18,378 nucleotides of DNA from an uncultured Oxalobacteraceae bacterium (GCA_946479705.1 CAMLHI010000013.1:1-18378); one strand, 5' to 3'. Shown: positions 9,060 to 17,155, counted from the first letter of the stretch. The notes: generated by a model from the letters alone, not told the origin. Numbers and translations are program-made.

Positions 9060-9179
9060 TCAGTACCTGGCCTTCATGGTCGGAACGAATGCGCGGGGAA
9101 AGTGCCATTGCAGCAAGCGTGACTCAAACGCAACGCTGAGCGTCGCGCGCAAGACGGCATTGTGCTCCAGCTGATGCAT
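9060..9179 (-). pseudogene. 39-codon leader ORF: truncated copy of the TBDR N-terminus
   Basis: The minus-strand ATG at 9179 opens MHQLEHNAVLRATLSVAFES and stops at 9060 after 39 codons. Its first 28 or so residues align without gaps to the start of the TonB-dependent receptor (MHQLEHTIALRALLRLALLP): MHQLEH, L-R-A, L, A, LL, W and P are shared. The DNA between is also clearly similar, and so is the upstream promoter region. It ends two bases before the likely yfiR start, so if translated it would be coupled to yfiR. I read it as the remnant of a duplicated receptor gene that now serves as a leader ORF. No function of the peptide itself is shown. Confidence 0.6.
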
Positions 9180-9310
9180 AGGGCCTCTTCCGTAGCTGAT
9201 ACAGAAATGCAGCGCCGCGGTGAAACGCGCACCGACCTGATTTCATTATAGGGACAAAACCCGATGCGAAAATGTTTCGATCCATCATAAAAAGCATTTT
9301 GGCAACATCG
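9092..9310 (-). repeat. Diverged direct repeat, copy A (upstream of yfiR)
   Basis: This stretch aligns with 11708-11934 in the same orientation, covering about 88 bases of former coding DNA and about 130 bases upstream of its ATG. The best block is 9238-9265 against 11866-11893, with 25 of 28 positions identical. Other shared blocks include the segment around the ATG (gggcctctt, tgcata) and a distal block ending ggcaaca. The divergence and small indels show an old duplication. It carries the promoter that probably drives yfiR and the kinase. Confidence 0.75.
9238..9265 (-). promoter_or_regulatory. Conserved promoter element, copy A (yfiR-kinase)
   Basis: On the minus strand this reads GTTTTGTCCCTATAATGAAA within a 28-base block shared with the TBDR promoter. 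A perfect TATAAT occupies 9250-9245, about 66 bases before the leader ORF start. The region 17 bases upstream (ATTTTC) is not a -35 consensus and is not conserved in copy B, while GTTTTGT just before the -10 is conserved. This favours an activator-dependent promoter. Confidence 0.5.
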
Positions 9311-9348
9311 GCGCGGGCTGACGGGGAGGAGTGAAGCGCCGGCCAGTC

Positions 9349-9388
9349 AAAAAGCGGGTAGGGACCGGGGCCGCCACCCGCTCTTTTT
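9349..9388 (-). terminator. Terminator of the TonB-dependent receptor gene
   Basis: AGCGGGT (9353-9359) pairs with ACCCGCT (9376-9382), with T/A runs on both sides (five A at 9349-9353, five T at 9384-9388). Transcripts from the TBDR gene, which ends at 9426, would meet a GC stem followed by a U-run. The symmetrical A/T flanks mean it could work in both directions. The 318-base stretch from 9109 to 9425 is otherwise filled by the repeat, promoter and leader ORF listed here. Confidence 0.75.
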
Positions 9389-9425
9389 GGGAGCGCAGGG
9401 CCATACTGGCGGGGCAGACCCATGC

Positions 9426-11795
9426 TCAATATGTGGCCGTGAAGGTCAGGGCGATTTCGCGGGGACGCGCGCGGCTGCTTTGCGAGGGCCGATAATGTTC
9501 GTTGCCGAGGTTCTTGCCCAGCAGCTGCCATCCCATCTTGTGGCCGTGCCAGGTCCATTCGTAGCCGGCCCCGGCATTGATGAGCGCATAGGTCTGGCGC
9601 GAGGAGGGCGGCGAGTCGGGCAGCAGGGTCTGGTCGCGCACATAATTCACGCCGCCGTCGATGTAAGCCCCGTGCAGCCCGCCTTGCGTGAAGTTGTAGC
9701 GCGTCCACACGTTGGCGATGTTCGGCGCGCTCATTTGCAAAGGCGCGTTGTGCAACAGATTGACGGTCTTGTAATTGGCCTGCCCGGCGGCATCGAGCGT
9801 GGCTGGATCCTGGGCGAGGATGGCCGCATCCCTGCCGGTCAATTCGATGATGCGCGCCTTCATGTGGCTGTACGAGAGATAAATCTGCCAGTTGTCGCTG
9901 GGCGTGATGGTGGCATCGAGTTCGACGCCGCGCGAGCGTTGCTCGCCGCTCTGGACATTGTAGAACTTCTGGGCGCCCGTACCCGGATCGAGGAAGGTCA
10001 GATCGTTGACGATGTTCCTGTTGCGGATATCGAAGAAAACGAAGCTGCCGGACAGCCGGCGATCGAATAGCTCGGCCTTGATACCCAGGTCGTAGCCCTT
10101 GCCATGGGTGGGTTTGGCGGGCGCGGTGCTGCCGTCGATATTGTTAAGGATCTGTGTGCCGGGGACGAAGGATTCGGCGTAGGAGCCAAACAGCGACACT
10201 TCCGGCGTGAGCTTGTAGAGCGCGCCGTATTGCGGCGTGACGGCGCTGGCGGCGATCGGGGGCTGGGTCCGGCCGGTCACGCGGTTGGTGAGCTGGCTTT
10301 CCGTCTGCGTCCGGCGCCAGCCGGCCAGCACCAGCAGGCGGTCCTTGAAGAAACCGAAGGTGCTGCCTGCGTAAATGGATTTGTCCACCGACTCGGTGCT
10401 CTGGTCGGTTCGGTTCGTCGTCAGCGCGGAGATCGGAATCGTGACGTTGCGGTTCCAGGTCGAGGGATCGGCGAGATTCCAGAGCGGCAGCGGGGACGCG
10501 GTGGGAATGCTGCCGAGCGCCGGGTCGTTGGGCGCCTGGGCGGCCCAGTTGCTGAAACTGCGGTCCACATATTGCGTGCCGAGCAGCAGGCGCAAGCTGG
10601 TGCCGCCGAATGCATATTTGCCGGTGCCTTGGACTTCGTAGCTGTCGTCCGCATTGTCGTAGATTTGGCGCCTGAAACGGCGCCCCTGGAGCAGGGTGGT
10701 GTTGTTGGCCATCCCGCCATTACCCGAGAACAGCAGGTCGACCTTGTACTTCTGGTGCGTATAGGCGGCCCGCACGCTCCAGTGCTCGCTGGCCTTCAGG
10801 TCGATCCACGTGCTCAGGCCCTCGGCGTCGCTATGGCGGAAGTCGACGTTGGACGCGGTGTTCCAGGTGTCGGGCAGGCCGGGCACGTCGACACCCGAGA
10901 GATTCGGATCGGCCGGGGTCGGCACGATGCCGGCCTGGCGGTTGTAGCCGGGCTTTTGCTGGACCTGCGGCGACTCGATCTTGCGGAAGTTCTCGTACTT
11001 GAGCGACACACTGACGCGCTCATTGGGTTGCCAGAGCAGCGAGGGCGAGATGTTGCGCGAGTGGGCGTCGTACGGTTCCCAGTAGTGCAAGTCCTGGTCG
11101 TAGGAACTCGCCAGCCGGTAGAACAGGGTGTCCGACAGCGGGCCGGTCACATCCGCCTCGACACGGTATTGGTCGTAGGAGCCATAGCGGGCGCTGGCCG
11201 TTGCCGCGAACTGGCGCTGCGGACTCTTGGTGATGATGTTGACGATGCCGCCGGGCGCAACCTGGCCGTACAGGAAGGAGGCCGGGCCCTTGGCCACCTC
11301 CACCCGGGAAATGTTCGTGAAGTCGAAGATCGACGGCCCGTGGAAGCCATCGCGCAATACCTGGACATTGCCGGCGGTGGAACTGACGGCAAAGCCGCGG
11401 ATGGCGAGGTTGGCGTTGCCCTCGGTGCCGTCGTTGCTGCGGTAAGTGACGCCGGGAGCGTAGCGCGCGATATCGAAGAGGTTGACCGGCTTCTGGTCGG
11501 CGATAAAGGCTTCGGTAAAGGCCTGGATCGCAAACGGCAATTCGCGGATGGGCGCATCGAAGCGCGAGCCGGAAACGGAATTCGAGGCGCGGTAGCCCTT
11601 GTCCAGGAAGGTCGACACGTCGAAAGGCGAGACCCGGACTTTCACCAGTTCGCCGAGATCCATGTCCGCCACATCCGGCGACGCGGGAGGCTGGGGACCC
11701 GCGCCGGCGGAGGGCAATTGCCACAGCAGTAAGCATGGCAGCAAGGCAAGGCGAAGTAGCGCGCGTAAGGCGATGGTGTGCTCTAGCTGGTGCAT
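9426..11795 (-). CDS. TonB-dependent siderophore-type outer membrane receptor
   Basis: A 789-residue outer-membrane protein. A signal peptide covers about residues 1-33. After the linker DLGELVKVRVSPFDVSTFLD (46-65), which may contain the TonB box, a plug domain (about 66-190) shows ELPFAIQAFTEAFI, IRGF (132-135) and VEVAKGPASFLYGQVAPGGI (166-185), the standard plug ending. The 22-strand barrel fills the rest and ends ALTFTATY with a terminal aromatic residue. The layout is that of FhuA/FpvA-like ferric-siderophore receptors, though SPFDV...DKGYRASNS also occurs in receptors of unknown substrate. No N-terminal STN signalling domain is present, so classic FecIR control is unlikely. AGAGG lies just before the ATG. 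Its promoter is shared with yfiR. Confidence 0.92.
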   Translation of the reverse strand: MHQLEHTIALRALLRLALLPCLLLWQLPSAGAGPQPPASPDVADMDLGELVKVRVSPFDVSTFLDKGYRASNSVSGSRFDAPIRELPFAIQAFTEAFIADQKPVNLFDIARYAPGVTYRSNDGTEGNANLAIRGFAVSSTAGNVQVLRDGFHGPSIFDFTNISRVEVAKGPASFLYGQVAPGGIVNIITKSPQRQFAATASARYGSYDQYRVEADVTGPLSDTLFYRLASSYDQDLHYWEPYDAHSRNISPSLLWQPNERVSVSLKYENFRKIESPQVQQKPGYNRQAGIVPTPADPNLSGVDVPGLPDTWNTASNVDFRHSDAEGLSTWIDLKASEHWSVRAAYTHQKYKVDLLFSGNGGMANNTTLLQGRRFRRQIYDNADDSYEVQGTGKYAFGGTSLRLLLGTQYVDRSFSNWAAQAPNDPALGSIPTASPLPLWNLADPSTWNRNVTIPISALTTNRTDQSTESVDKSIYAGSTFGFFKDRLLVLAGWRRTQTESQLTNRVTGRTQPPIAASAVTPQYGALYKLTPEVSLFGSYAESFVPGTQILNNIDGSTAPAKPTHGKGYDLGIKAELFDRRLSGSFVFFDIRNRNIVNDLTFLDPGTGAQKFYNVQSGEQRSRGVELDATITPSDNWQIYLSYSHMKARIIELTGRDAAILAQDPATLDAAGQANYKTVNLLHNAPLQMSAPNIANVWTRYNFTQGGLHGAYIDGGVNYVRDQTLLPDSPPSSRQTYALINAGAGYEWTWHGHKMGWQLLGKNLGNEHYRPSQSSRARPREIALTFTATY

Positions 11796-11934
11796 AGAGG
11801 GCCTCTTTCCTGGCTGATAGAGCGTGCGGCGCCGCTGTGGTAAACGCTCACCGGCTTCGGCGCGCTGACTTCATTATAGGTACAAAACGCGATAGGGAAG
11901 CGGCTCGTTCGATCATAATAAGTGCTGAGGCAAC
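11708..11934 (-). repeat. Diverged direct repeat, copy B (TBDR promoter and 5' end)
   Basis: This is the partner of 9092-9310. It contains the TBDR promoter region, ribosome site, ATG (11795) and about 29 codons of signal-peptide coding sequence. As it belongs to an intact gene it is probably the parental copy. The conserved upstream block 11866-11893 differs from copy A at only three of 28 positions. Confidence 0.75.
11866..11893 (-). promoter_or_regulatory. Conserved promoter element, copy B (TBDR)
   Basis: On the minus strand this reads GTTTTGTACCTATAATGAAG within the 28-base block shared with the yfiR promoter. TATAAT is at 11878-11873, about 78 bases before the TBDR ATG. As in copy A there is no -35 consensus (GCTTCC at the 17-base position). 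No recognisable Fur box (GATAAT repeats) was seen. Confidence 0.5.
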
Positions 11935-11988
11935 ACCCGCGTGGACTCTGATGGGCCAGGTGCAAGCGGCCCAGGCGGACCCGGCACG

Positions 11989-12033
11989 AAAAAAATGCGG
12001 GTACCGACCGAAGCCGGTATCCGCTTTTTTTTT
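11989..12033 (-). terminator. Terminator of the TPR protein gene
   Basis: A 10-bp stem, GCGGGTACCG (11997-12006) with CGGTATCCGC (12015-12024) and one G-T wobble, is flanked by seven A (11989-11995) and nine T (12025-12033). Read on the minus strand it is a GC stem then a U-run, 13 bases after the TPR gene stop. The flanks make it potentially bidirectional. Confidence 0.85.
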
Positions 12034-12045
12034 GAACGCAGTGAA

Positions 12046-13350
12046 TTACTTCGCTGCCGTCGCCGTTGCCGGGGCAGGGCTGTTGAGCAGCAGGATCCAG
12101 TAGTGGGCCAGGTCGCTCAGGCCATCATTGCCGTTCAGGCCTTCGAACACCTTGATGGCGTCGGCTTTGCGGCCGGCCTTGGCGTAGGCCACGCCCAGGT
12201 GCAGCTTGGCTTCGTTGGTCTTGGCGCCCATGCCCTTGGCGATCCCCTGCTGAATGAAGCCGATGCCCTTGTCGAACTGGTCCATCGTCACGTAGATATA
12301 GCCCAGGTTGACCAGGCCGGCACCGCCCTTGCTCTTGACGGCCGAGGCTTCCTCGCTGGCGATGGTCTTGGCATCGTCCGCCGCGGCCTTGTTGGCCTTG
12401 TCGCGCAGTTGCCTGTGCTTGGCCGCGTTGATGCCGGTACCCAGCACGTTCGCCGCGAATCCCTGGTCGAGCACCTTCTTCGCTTCGGTCGGAGAACGCG
12501 CGTTCAGCGCCAGTTCGGCCATTTCGGCGTACTCCTCCGGCGCCATGGTCTTGATGGCGGCGCTTTCGAGACGGTAGAAATCGAGCTGGTAGCGGGTGTT
12601 GAAGGTGGGCTTGCTCTGCGCGCGGTTGAGCAGGTCGGTCCAGTACGCGTCGGTTGGCGCGACGGCGATCAGCTTTTCCAGCGTCGCCACGTAGGTCGGC
12701 CAGTCCTTGAGCTTGCCGGCGGAGCTGGCCAGCAGGCGCAGGTCTTCCACGTCGGCCGGCTTGCCGGCCTTCTCGGCCTCGCCGATGACCAGCCGCAGTT
12801 CATCGCGGGCCGAGACGAAATCGTTCGACAGGTAGTAGGAACGCACGATCGGGTCACGCACCTTGTCCGGGGTCGGGCTGGTCTTCTGGTAGCGCTTGTA
12901 GATCTCGATGGCCTTGGCGTAGCTTTTCAAGTTGTAATAGGAATTGCCCAGGCCCGCCAGGAATTCGGTCTCCTCGGCCGGCTGCAGGCGGCCCGAGGCG
13001 AGCACCGCTTCCGCCGCGCTCGTCAGCACGGCCTCGTTCTGGGTGGCGGCCGCCAGCGAAACCTTCATCCGGTTGATGACATAGCTCTCGTACGGGTTCG
13101 GATTGGGCATCGCCTCAGCCTGCTTGATGCGGCCTTCGACCTCGGCAAAGTCCTGCTTCGCGATCAGCTCCTTGATCACGGGCGAGTCGATCAGCTTGAT
13201 CATGTCGGCCCGCACGGCTTCCTTCGGCGCTTCGGCCGCCTTCTCGGCAGGCTTGGTCTGGGCGTGCGCACCGCTGGTCAGGACGGGAGCGGCATTCAGG
13301 CCGAGGGCGGCCAGCAGCAGGCTGACACGGGCAAGACGAAACTGGGACAT
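12046..13350 (-). CDS. Exported tetratricopeptide repeat protein
   Basis: A 434-residue protein with a signal peptide (hydrophobic 9-26, cleavage expected after AHA at 28-30). The mature protein is almost all helical. TPR-like units are visible at about 128-158 (LAGLGNSYYNLKSYAKAIEI) and 345-403 (LGYIYVTMDQFDKGIGFI and LGVAYAKAGRKADAIKVFE), with more degenerate helices between. TPR arrays are protein-docking scaffolds; this one would work in the periplasm or at the outer membrane. AAGGA (13356-13360) precedes the ATG by 5 bases. It has its own terminator and is separated from nagZ by 183 bases, so it is probably its own unit. I see no enzymatic motif and do not assign a function. Confidence 0.85.
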   Translation of the reverse strand: MSQFRLARVSLLLAALGLNAAPVLTSGAHAQTKPAEKAAEAPKEAVRADMIKLIDSPVIKELIAKQDFAEVEGRIKQAEAMPNPNPYESYVINRMKVSLAAATQNEAVLTSAAEAVLASGRLQPAEETEFLAGLGNSYYNLKSYAKAIEIYKRYQKTSPTPDKVRDPIVRSYYLSNDFVSARDELRLVIGEAEKAGKPADVEDLRLLASSAGKLKDWPTYVATLEKLIAVAPTDAYWTDLLNRAQSKPTFNTRYQLDFYRLESAAIKTMAPEEYAEMAELALNARSPTEAKKVLDQGFAANVLGTGINAAKHRQLRDKANKAAADDAKTIASEEASAVKSKGGAGLVNLGYIYVTMDQFDKGIGFIQQGIAKGMGAKTNEAKLHLGVAYAKAGRKADAIKVFEGLNGNDGLSDLAHYWILLLNSPAPATATAAK

Positions 13351-13533
13351 AAAGATCCTTCAATCGAAGACAGAGAAACGGAACCCACGCCTGTTACGCA
13401 GGACCCCGCGGATACGGCCGCCCTGCTTACACCCCCTTACCGCCGGGGTAGTGCGGACGAGGCGCATATTGTCACACAAACGCCTGCGTGCCGTGGCCAT
13501 TTCCGTGCGGTATTGACAAGCCTGCGCGCCGAC

Positions 13534-15024
13534 TCAGGCCAGGCCGGGAACCGGGATATGGCCGCGCGCTTCCAGGGTGCCGGCCAGCCAGTCATGGACC
13601 GCGTCCAGGGCGGCGGCGGCGAAGCCGTAGGTGAGCAGGGCGGGGGCGGCGATGTCGAGCGCCTGGTAGGGATTCCACAGCGCCAGGTGCAGCTCGGGCT
13701 TCCAGCCGGCGCGCGCCTTGGGGCCGTAGCGCAGGCGCGAGGTCGAGGCCAGGAAGGTGAAGCGGCCATCGGCGGGCAGGGCGCCCCAGTCGAAGGCTTC
13801 GGCGTCGGTGTAGGTGAGCAGCTCGACCTGGTACAGGCGGCCCAGCATGGCCGCCACCACGGCGGCCGGCACGCCCGCTTCCGAGACGCCGTCGCTGGCC
13901 GCGTCGGCGCGCGCCACCAGGCGCACCGGGCTGCCCGGCGCCGGGCGGCGCGGCGTGCCGCGCGTGCTCAGGGCGCTGCGCCAGGCGCGCGCCATCAGCG
14001 CCCGGTCGGCCGCATCGTCCAGGTAGTCGGCCTGCGCGCACGGATAACGCTCGGCCAGCGCGCTCAGGCGCTGCAGGCGGGTGTCGATGCCCGCCATCGG
14101 CAGCGTGCCGTCGGCCAGCGCCGCGGCGATCGCCGCGATGGTCTCTTCCTGGGTTGCCGGAGTGCCCAGCGCCATCACCATGTCGGCCCCGGCGGCCAGC
14201 GCGCGCACCGCCGCCTGGCCCACGCCGAAGTGGCTGGCGATGGCGTGCATGTCCATGCCGTCGGTGATGATCACGCCGCGGTAGTCCCACTGCTCGCGCA
14301 GCAGGCCGTGCAGGATGCGGCGCGACATCGTGGCCGGGAAGTCCGCATCCAGCGCCGGGTAGACGATGTGCGCCGTCATCAATGCCGGCGCGTGCGGCGC
14401 GGCCATGCGGAAGGGCTTGAACTCGAAGGCTTCCAGTTCGGCCAGCGGCTTGTCGACAGTGGGCAGGGCGCGGTGCGAGTCGACCGTGGTGTCGCCGTGG
14501 CCGGGAAAATGCTTGACGCAGCAGGCCACGCCTTCCGATTCGCTGCCGGCCATCCACGCCATCGCCAGCTCGGTGGCGCGCTGCGGGTCGGCGCCGAAGG
14601 AGCGCTCGGCGATGACCGGATTGCGCGGGTTGTTGTTCAGGTCCAGCACCGGCGCGAAGTTCCAGTTGAAACCCAGCGCGCGCACCGCGCGCGCCACCGC
14701 CGCGCCGACCGCGAAGGCCAGTTCGGCGTCGTCGGCCGCGCCCAGCGCCATCGCCGACGGCGGCGCCGGCACCCAGGTCGAGCGCACCACGGCGCCGCCT
14801 TCCTGGTCGAGCGCGATCAGCGCGTTCGGTCCCATGGCCGCGCGCAGGTCGGCGGTCAGGCGCCGCAGCTGCGCGGCGTCCGTCATGTTCTGGCGGAACA
14901 GGCACACGCCGCCGATGCGCTGCTCGCGCAGGAAGGCGGCGGTGGCCGCGTCGAGGACGGTGCCGGGAAAACGGATCATGGTCAGGCGGCCGGCGATCTG
15001 CCTGAAGTCGAGTGGCTCGTTCAT
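13534..15024 (-). CDS. nagZ: Beta-N-acetylhexosaminidase, GH3 family, two-domain
   Basis: A 496-residue GH3 enzyme. The first ~335 residues form the TIM barrel with ALDQEGGAVVR (71-81), the active-site loop KHFPGHGDTTVDSH (171-184) carrying the NagZ-type Asp178/His dyad, and the nucleophile Asp255 in GVIITDGMDMHAI. NagZ removes terminal beta-GlcNAc from peptidoglycan fragments or chito-oligosaccharides. No signal peptide is evident, so it is probably cytoplasmic. The C-terminal ~160 residues form an extra domain, absent from the ~340-residue enterobacterial NagZ but present in two-domain enzymes of the Bacillus type. It begins 15 bases after the deaminase stop, in an operon that would consume the released GlcNAc. 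The ribosome site is weak. Confidence 0.9.
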   Translation of the reverse strand: MNEPLDFRQIAGRLTMIRFPGTVLDAATAAFLREQRIGGVCLFRQNMTDAAQLRRLTADLRAAMGPNALIALDQEGGAVVRSTWVPAPPSAMALGAADDAELAFAVGAAVARAVRALGFNWNFAPVLDLNNNPRNPVIAERSFGADPQRATELAMAWMAGSESEGVACCVKHFPGHGDTTVDSHRALPTVDKPLAELEAFEFKPFRMAAPHAPALMTAHIVYPALDADFPATMSRRILHGLLREQWDYRGVIITDGMDMHAIASHFGVGQAAVRALAAGADMVMALGTPATQEETIAAIAAALADGTLPMAGIDTRLQRLSALAERYPCAQADYLDDAADRALMARAWRSALSTRGTPRRPAPGSPVRLVARADAASDGVSEAGVPAAVVAAMLGRLYQVELLTYTDAEAFDWGALPADGRFTFLASTSRLRYGPKARAGWKPELHLALWNPYQALDIAAPALLTYGFAAAALDAVHDWLAGTLEARGHIPVPGLA

Positions 15025-15039
15025 TTGCTGGGCGCGCGA

Positions 15040-16062
15040 TCAGTTGGTCCGGGTGACTTTGCTCAGATGGCGCGGACGGTCCGGGTCCATGCCGCGCGCG
15101 CGCGCCAGCCCGGCCGCCATGACGTAGAAGGCCTGGATCGCCACGATCGGATCGAGGTCGGGCGTGGCGGCCACCGGCAAGGTGAGGTCGCGGCTGGCCA
15201 CGTCGTCGGGCGCGGCCAGCAGCACGCGCGCGCCGCGTCCGCGCATTTCCGCGGCCAGCTGGACCAGGCCGGCCTGGGCCGGGCCGCGCGTGGCGAGGAT
15301 CAGCAGCGGGTAGCCATCGTCGATCAGGGCCATCGGGCCATGCTTGATTTCGGCGCCGCTGAAGGCTTCTGCCTGCAGCGACGAGGTTTCCTTGAGCTTG
15401 AGCGCCGCCTCCAGGGCGACCGGAAAGCTGATGCCGCGTCCGACCACCATGATGTTGCGCGCCGGCGCCAGCACGTCCAGCGCCTGCGACCAGTCCACCC
15501 GGGTCGCCGCGCGCAGCGCCTCGGGCAGGGCGGCCAGGCCGTCGTTCAGTTCCGGGTCGCGCTGCCACTGCGCCACCATGCGCGCGCCGGCCACCAGGCT
15601 GCAGATGAAGCTCTTGGTGGCGGCCACGCTGTGCTCCTCGCCGGCGCGCAGGGGAATGGCCCATTCGGCCGCCTGCGCCAGCGGCGAGGCGATGTCGTTG
15701 ACGAAGGCCACGGTGGTGGCGCCGCCGCCGCGGAAGTAGCGGATCGGCTCGACCACGTCCGGGCTCTGGCCCGACTGCGAAATGGCGATGGTGAGCGTGT
15801 CGCGCGTGACCAGCGGCGACTTGTGCAGCGTCACCAGCGACATCGGCAGCGAGGCGACGATGCGGCCCATGCGCGCCATGGTGAGATAGGCGCAGTAGCC
15901 GGCGGCGTGGTCGGAACTGCCGCGCGCCACCGTCAGCGCGTTCTGGATCGGCGTGCTTCTCAGCTTGCGCCCGAGTTCCGCATAGCGTTCGCCGTCCTCG
16001 GCCAGCTGGCCGGCGACGCAGTCGGCCGCCGATACGGCTTCCTTAAGCATCAGTGAGGTCAC
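15040..16062 (-). CDS. Glucosamine-6-phosphate deaminase, SIS-domain (NagB-II) type
   Basis: A 340-residue protein with two SIS sugar-isomerase domains, related to the isomerase half of GlmS but without the glutaminase half. Seen motifs are ARGSSDHAAGY (46-56), SQSGQSPDV (95-103), GEEHSVAATKSF (141-152), GRGISFPVALEAALKLKE (208-225), AEIKHGPMAL (237-246) and the C-terminal PDRPRHLSKVTRT. In a nag operon this type converts GlcN-6-P to fructose-6-P and ammonia, replacing classical NagB. The start is GTG at 16062, chosen because AAGGAG (16069-16074) is 6 bases upstream; the ATG at 16050 is too far from it. The first 20 bases overlap nagA. AgaS-like ketose-amine isomerase is the alternative. Confidence 0.87.
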   Translation of the reverse strand: MTSLMLKEAVSAADCVAGQLAEDGERYAELGRKLRSTPIQNALTVARGSSDHAAGYCAYLTMARMGRIVASLPMSLVTLHKSPLVTRDTLTIAISQSGQSPDVVEPIRYFRGGGATTVAFVNDIASPLAQAAEWAIPLRAGEEHSVAATKSFICSLVAGARMVAQWQRDPELNDGLAALPEALRAATRVDWSQALDVLAPARNIMVVGRGISFPVALEAALKLKETSSLQAEAFSGAEIKHGPMALIDDGYPLLILATRGPAQAGLVQLAAEMRGRGARVLLAAPDDVASRDLTLPVAATPDLDPIVAIQAFYVMAAGLARARGMDPDRPRHLSKVTRTN

Positions 16063-17155
16063 ACGCTTCTCCTTCGATATACACGGCTTTGAGCTTCAGT
16101 TGACGGTCCAGCACCACCAGGTCGGCATGGCAGCCGGGCTGGATGCGGCCGCGTTCGGTCTCGCCGATGTAGTCGGCGGCGTAGGTCGAGACGCGCTTCG
16201 AGGCGTCCTCGATGCTCAGCCCGAGGCCGACCAGGTTGCGCAGCGCCTGGTCCATGGTCAGGGTGCTGCCGGCCAGGGTGCCGTCGGGCAGGCGCACGCC
16301 GCCCATGCACTTGTGGACCTTCTGGCGGCCCAGCATGTATTCGCCATCGGGCATGCCGGTGGCGGCGGTGGAATCGGTGACGCAGTACAGGTGCGGGATT
16401 GCGCGCAGCGCCACCTGGATCGCGCCCGGGTGCACATGCAGCAGGTCGGGAATCAGTTCGGCGTACTGCGCATGCGCCAGCGCCGCGCCGACCATGCCCG
16501 GCTCGCGGTGGTGCAGGCCGGTCATGGCGTTGAACAGGTGGGTGAAGCCGGCCGCGCCGTGTTCGAGCGCGGCCACGCCATCCTCGTACGAGCCGAGCGT
16601 GTGGCCGATCTGCACGCGGATGCCGGCGTCCGCCAGCGCGCGCACCAGCGCCAGGTGGCCGTCGATTTCCGGCGCCACGGTGATCAGGCGCAGCGGCGCG
16701 TGCAGGCCCAGCGCGCGCACTTCGTCGAGCGAGGCCACGCGCGCGTAGGCCGGCTGCGCGCCCAGCTTGCCGGCGTTGATGTACGGGCCTTCCAGGTGCA
16801 CCCCGAGGATGCGCGCGGCGCCCTTGCGGCGTGACGTGCAGGCCGCGCCGATGGCGTCCAGGGCCGCGGTGATGTCGGCCGGCGGCGCGGTCATGGTGGT
16901 GGCCAGCAGGCTGGTGGTGCCGTGGCGGGCGTGGATGGCGGCGATGACGTGGGGCGCGTCGCCGCTTTCCATCACGTCGCGCCCGCCGCCGCCGTGCACG
17001 TGCAGGTCGATGAAACCCGGCAGGATGTAGTCGCCCTGGTTGGCCGACGGGTCGGCGGGGCTGCCGTTGATGCCGTCGATGCGCGTCGAAAAGCTGACGG
17101 CGCCGTCGATCCAGCCGCCCGGCGTGAGGATATTGCCCTTGATTGCATCGCTCAT
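16043..17155 (-). CDS. nagA: N-acetylglucosamine-6-phosphate deacetylase
   Basis: A 370-residue amidohydrolase from the ATG at 17155, preceded by AAGGA five bases upstream; the longer reading upstream lies in the kinase gene and is rejected. It removes acetate from GlcNAc-6-P. Motifs in order are PGFIDLHVHG (46-55), HLEGPY with metal ligand Glu122, GHT with His185, THLFNAM with His206, HHREPG (215-220) and the catalytic Asp261 in TDSTAATG; GCHADLVVLD (341-350) near the end is also typical. The start overlaps the kinase stop as ATGA, showing translational coupling. The gene order kinase-nagA-deaminase follows the pathway order. Confidence 0.94.
   Translation of the reverse strand: MSDAIKGNILTPGGWIDGAVSFSTRIDGINGSPADPSANQGDYILPGFIDLHVHGGGGRDVMESGDAPHVIAAIHARHGTTSLLATTMTAPPADITAALDAIGAACTSRRKGAARILGVHLEGPYINAGKLGAQPAYARVASLDEVRALGLHAPLRLITVAPEIDGHLALVRALADAGIRVQIGHTLGSYEDGVAALEHGAAGFTHLFNAMTGLHHREPGMVGAALAHAQYAELIPDLLHVHPGAIQVALRAIPHLYCVTDSTAATGMPDGEYMLGRQKVHKCMGGVRLPDGTLAGSTLTMDQALRNLVGLGLSIEDASKRVSTYAADYIGETERGRIQPGCHADLVVLDRQLKLKAVYIEGEACDLTDA

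Noticed and set aside
9058..9108. Longer yfiR start at 9108
   Set aside because: No ribosome site and the added 17 residues are charged and precede a complete signal peptide. Kept as an alternative, not excluded.
10104..11732. A 542-codon + strand ORF inside the TBDR gene
   Set aside because: Antisense shadow of a well-supported receptor; composition is Gly/Arg/Val-rich without motifs.
11796..11806. AGAGG-G-CCTCT palindrome over the TBDR ribosome site as an RNA hairpin
   Set aside because: A one-base loop cannot fold as a hairpin, and copy A does not keep the full palindrome.
13514..13519. TTGACA on the + strand between nagZ and the TPR gene
   Set aside because: No -10 at proper spacing and no + strand gene downstream.
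13351..13533. Search for a nagZ terminator and a TPR gene promoter
   Set aside because: Only GC-rich sequence and a weak extended -10-like TGTGACAAT on the minus strand; not strong enough to list.
13592..15664. A 690-codon minus-strand ORF overlapping nagZ and the SIS gene in another frame
   Set aside because: Arg/Gly/Pro-rich alternative frame of two genes with strong motifs.
11941..16056. A 1371-codon + strand ORF spanning five minus-strand genes
   Set aside because: It is antisense to the TPR, nagZ and SIS genes, all of which have clear family motifs. Its product is low-complexity Arg/Gly/Ala/His/Gln-rich sequence, as expected from the complementary frame of high-GC codons, and it has no domain or ribosome site.
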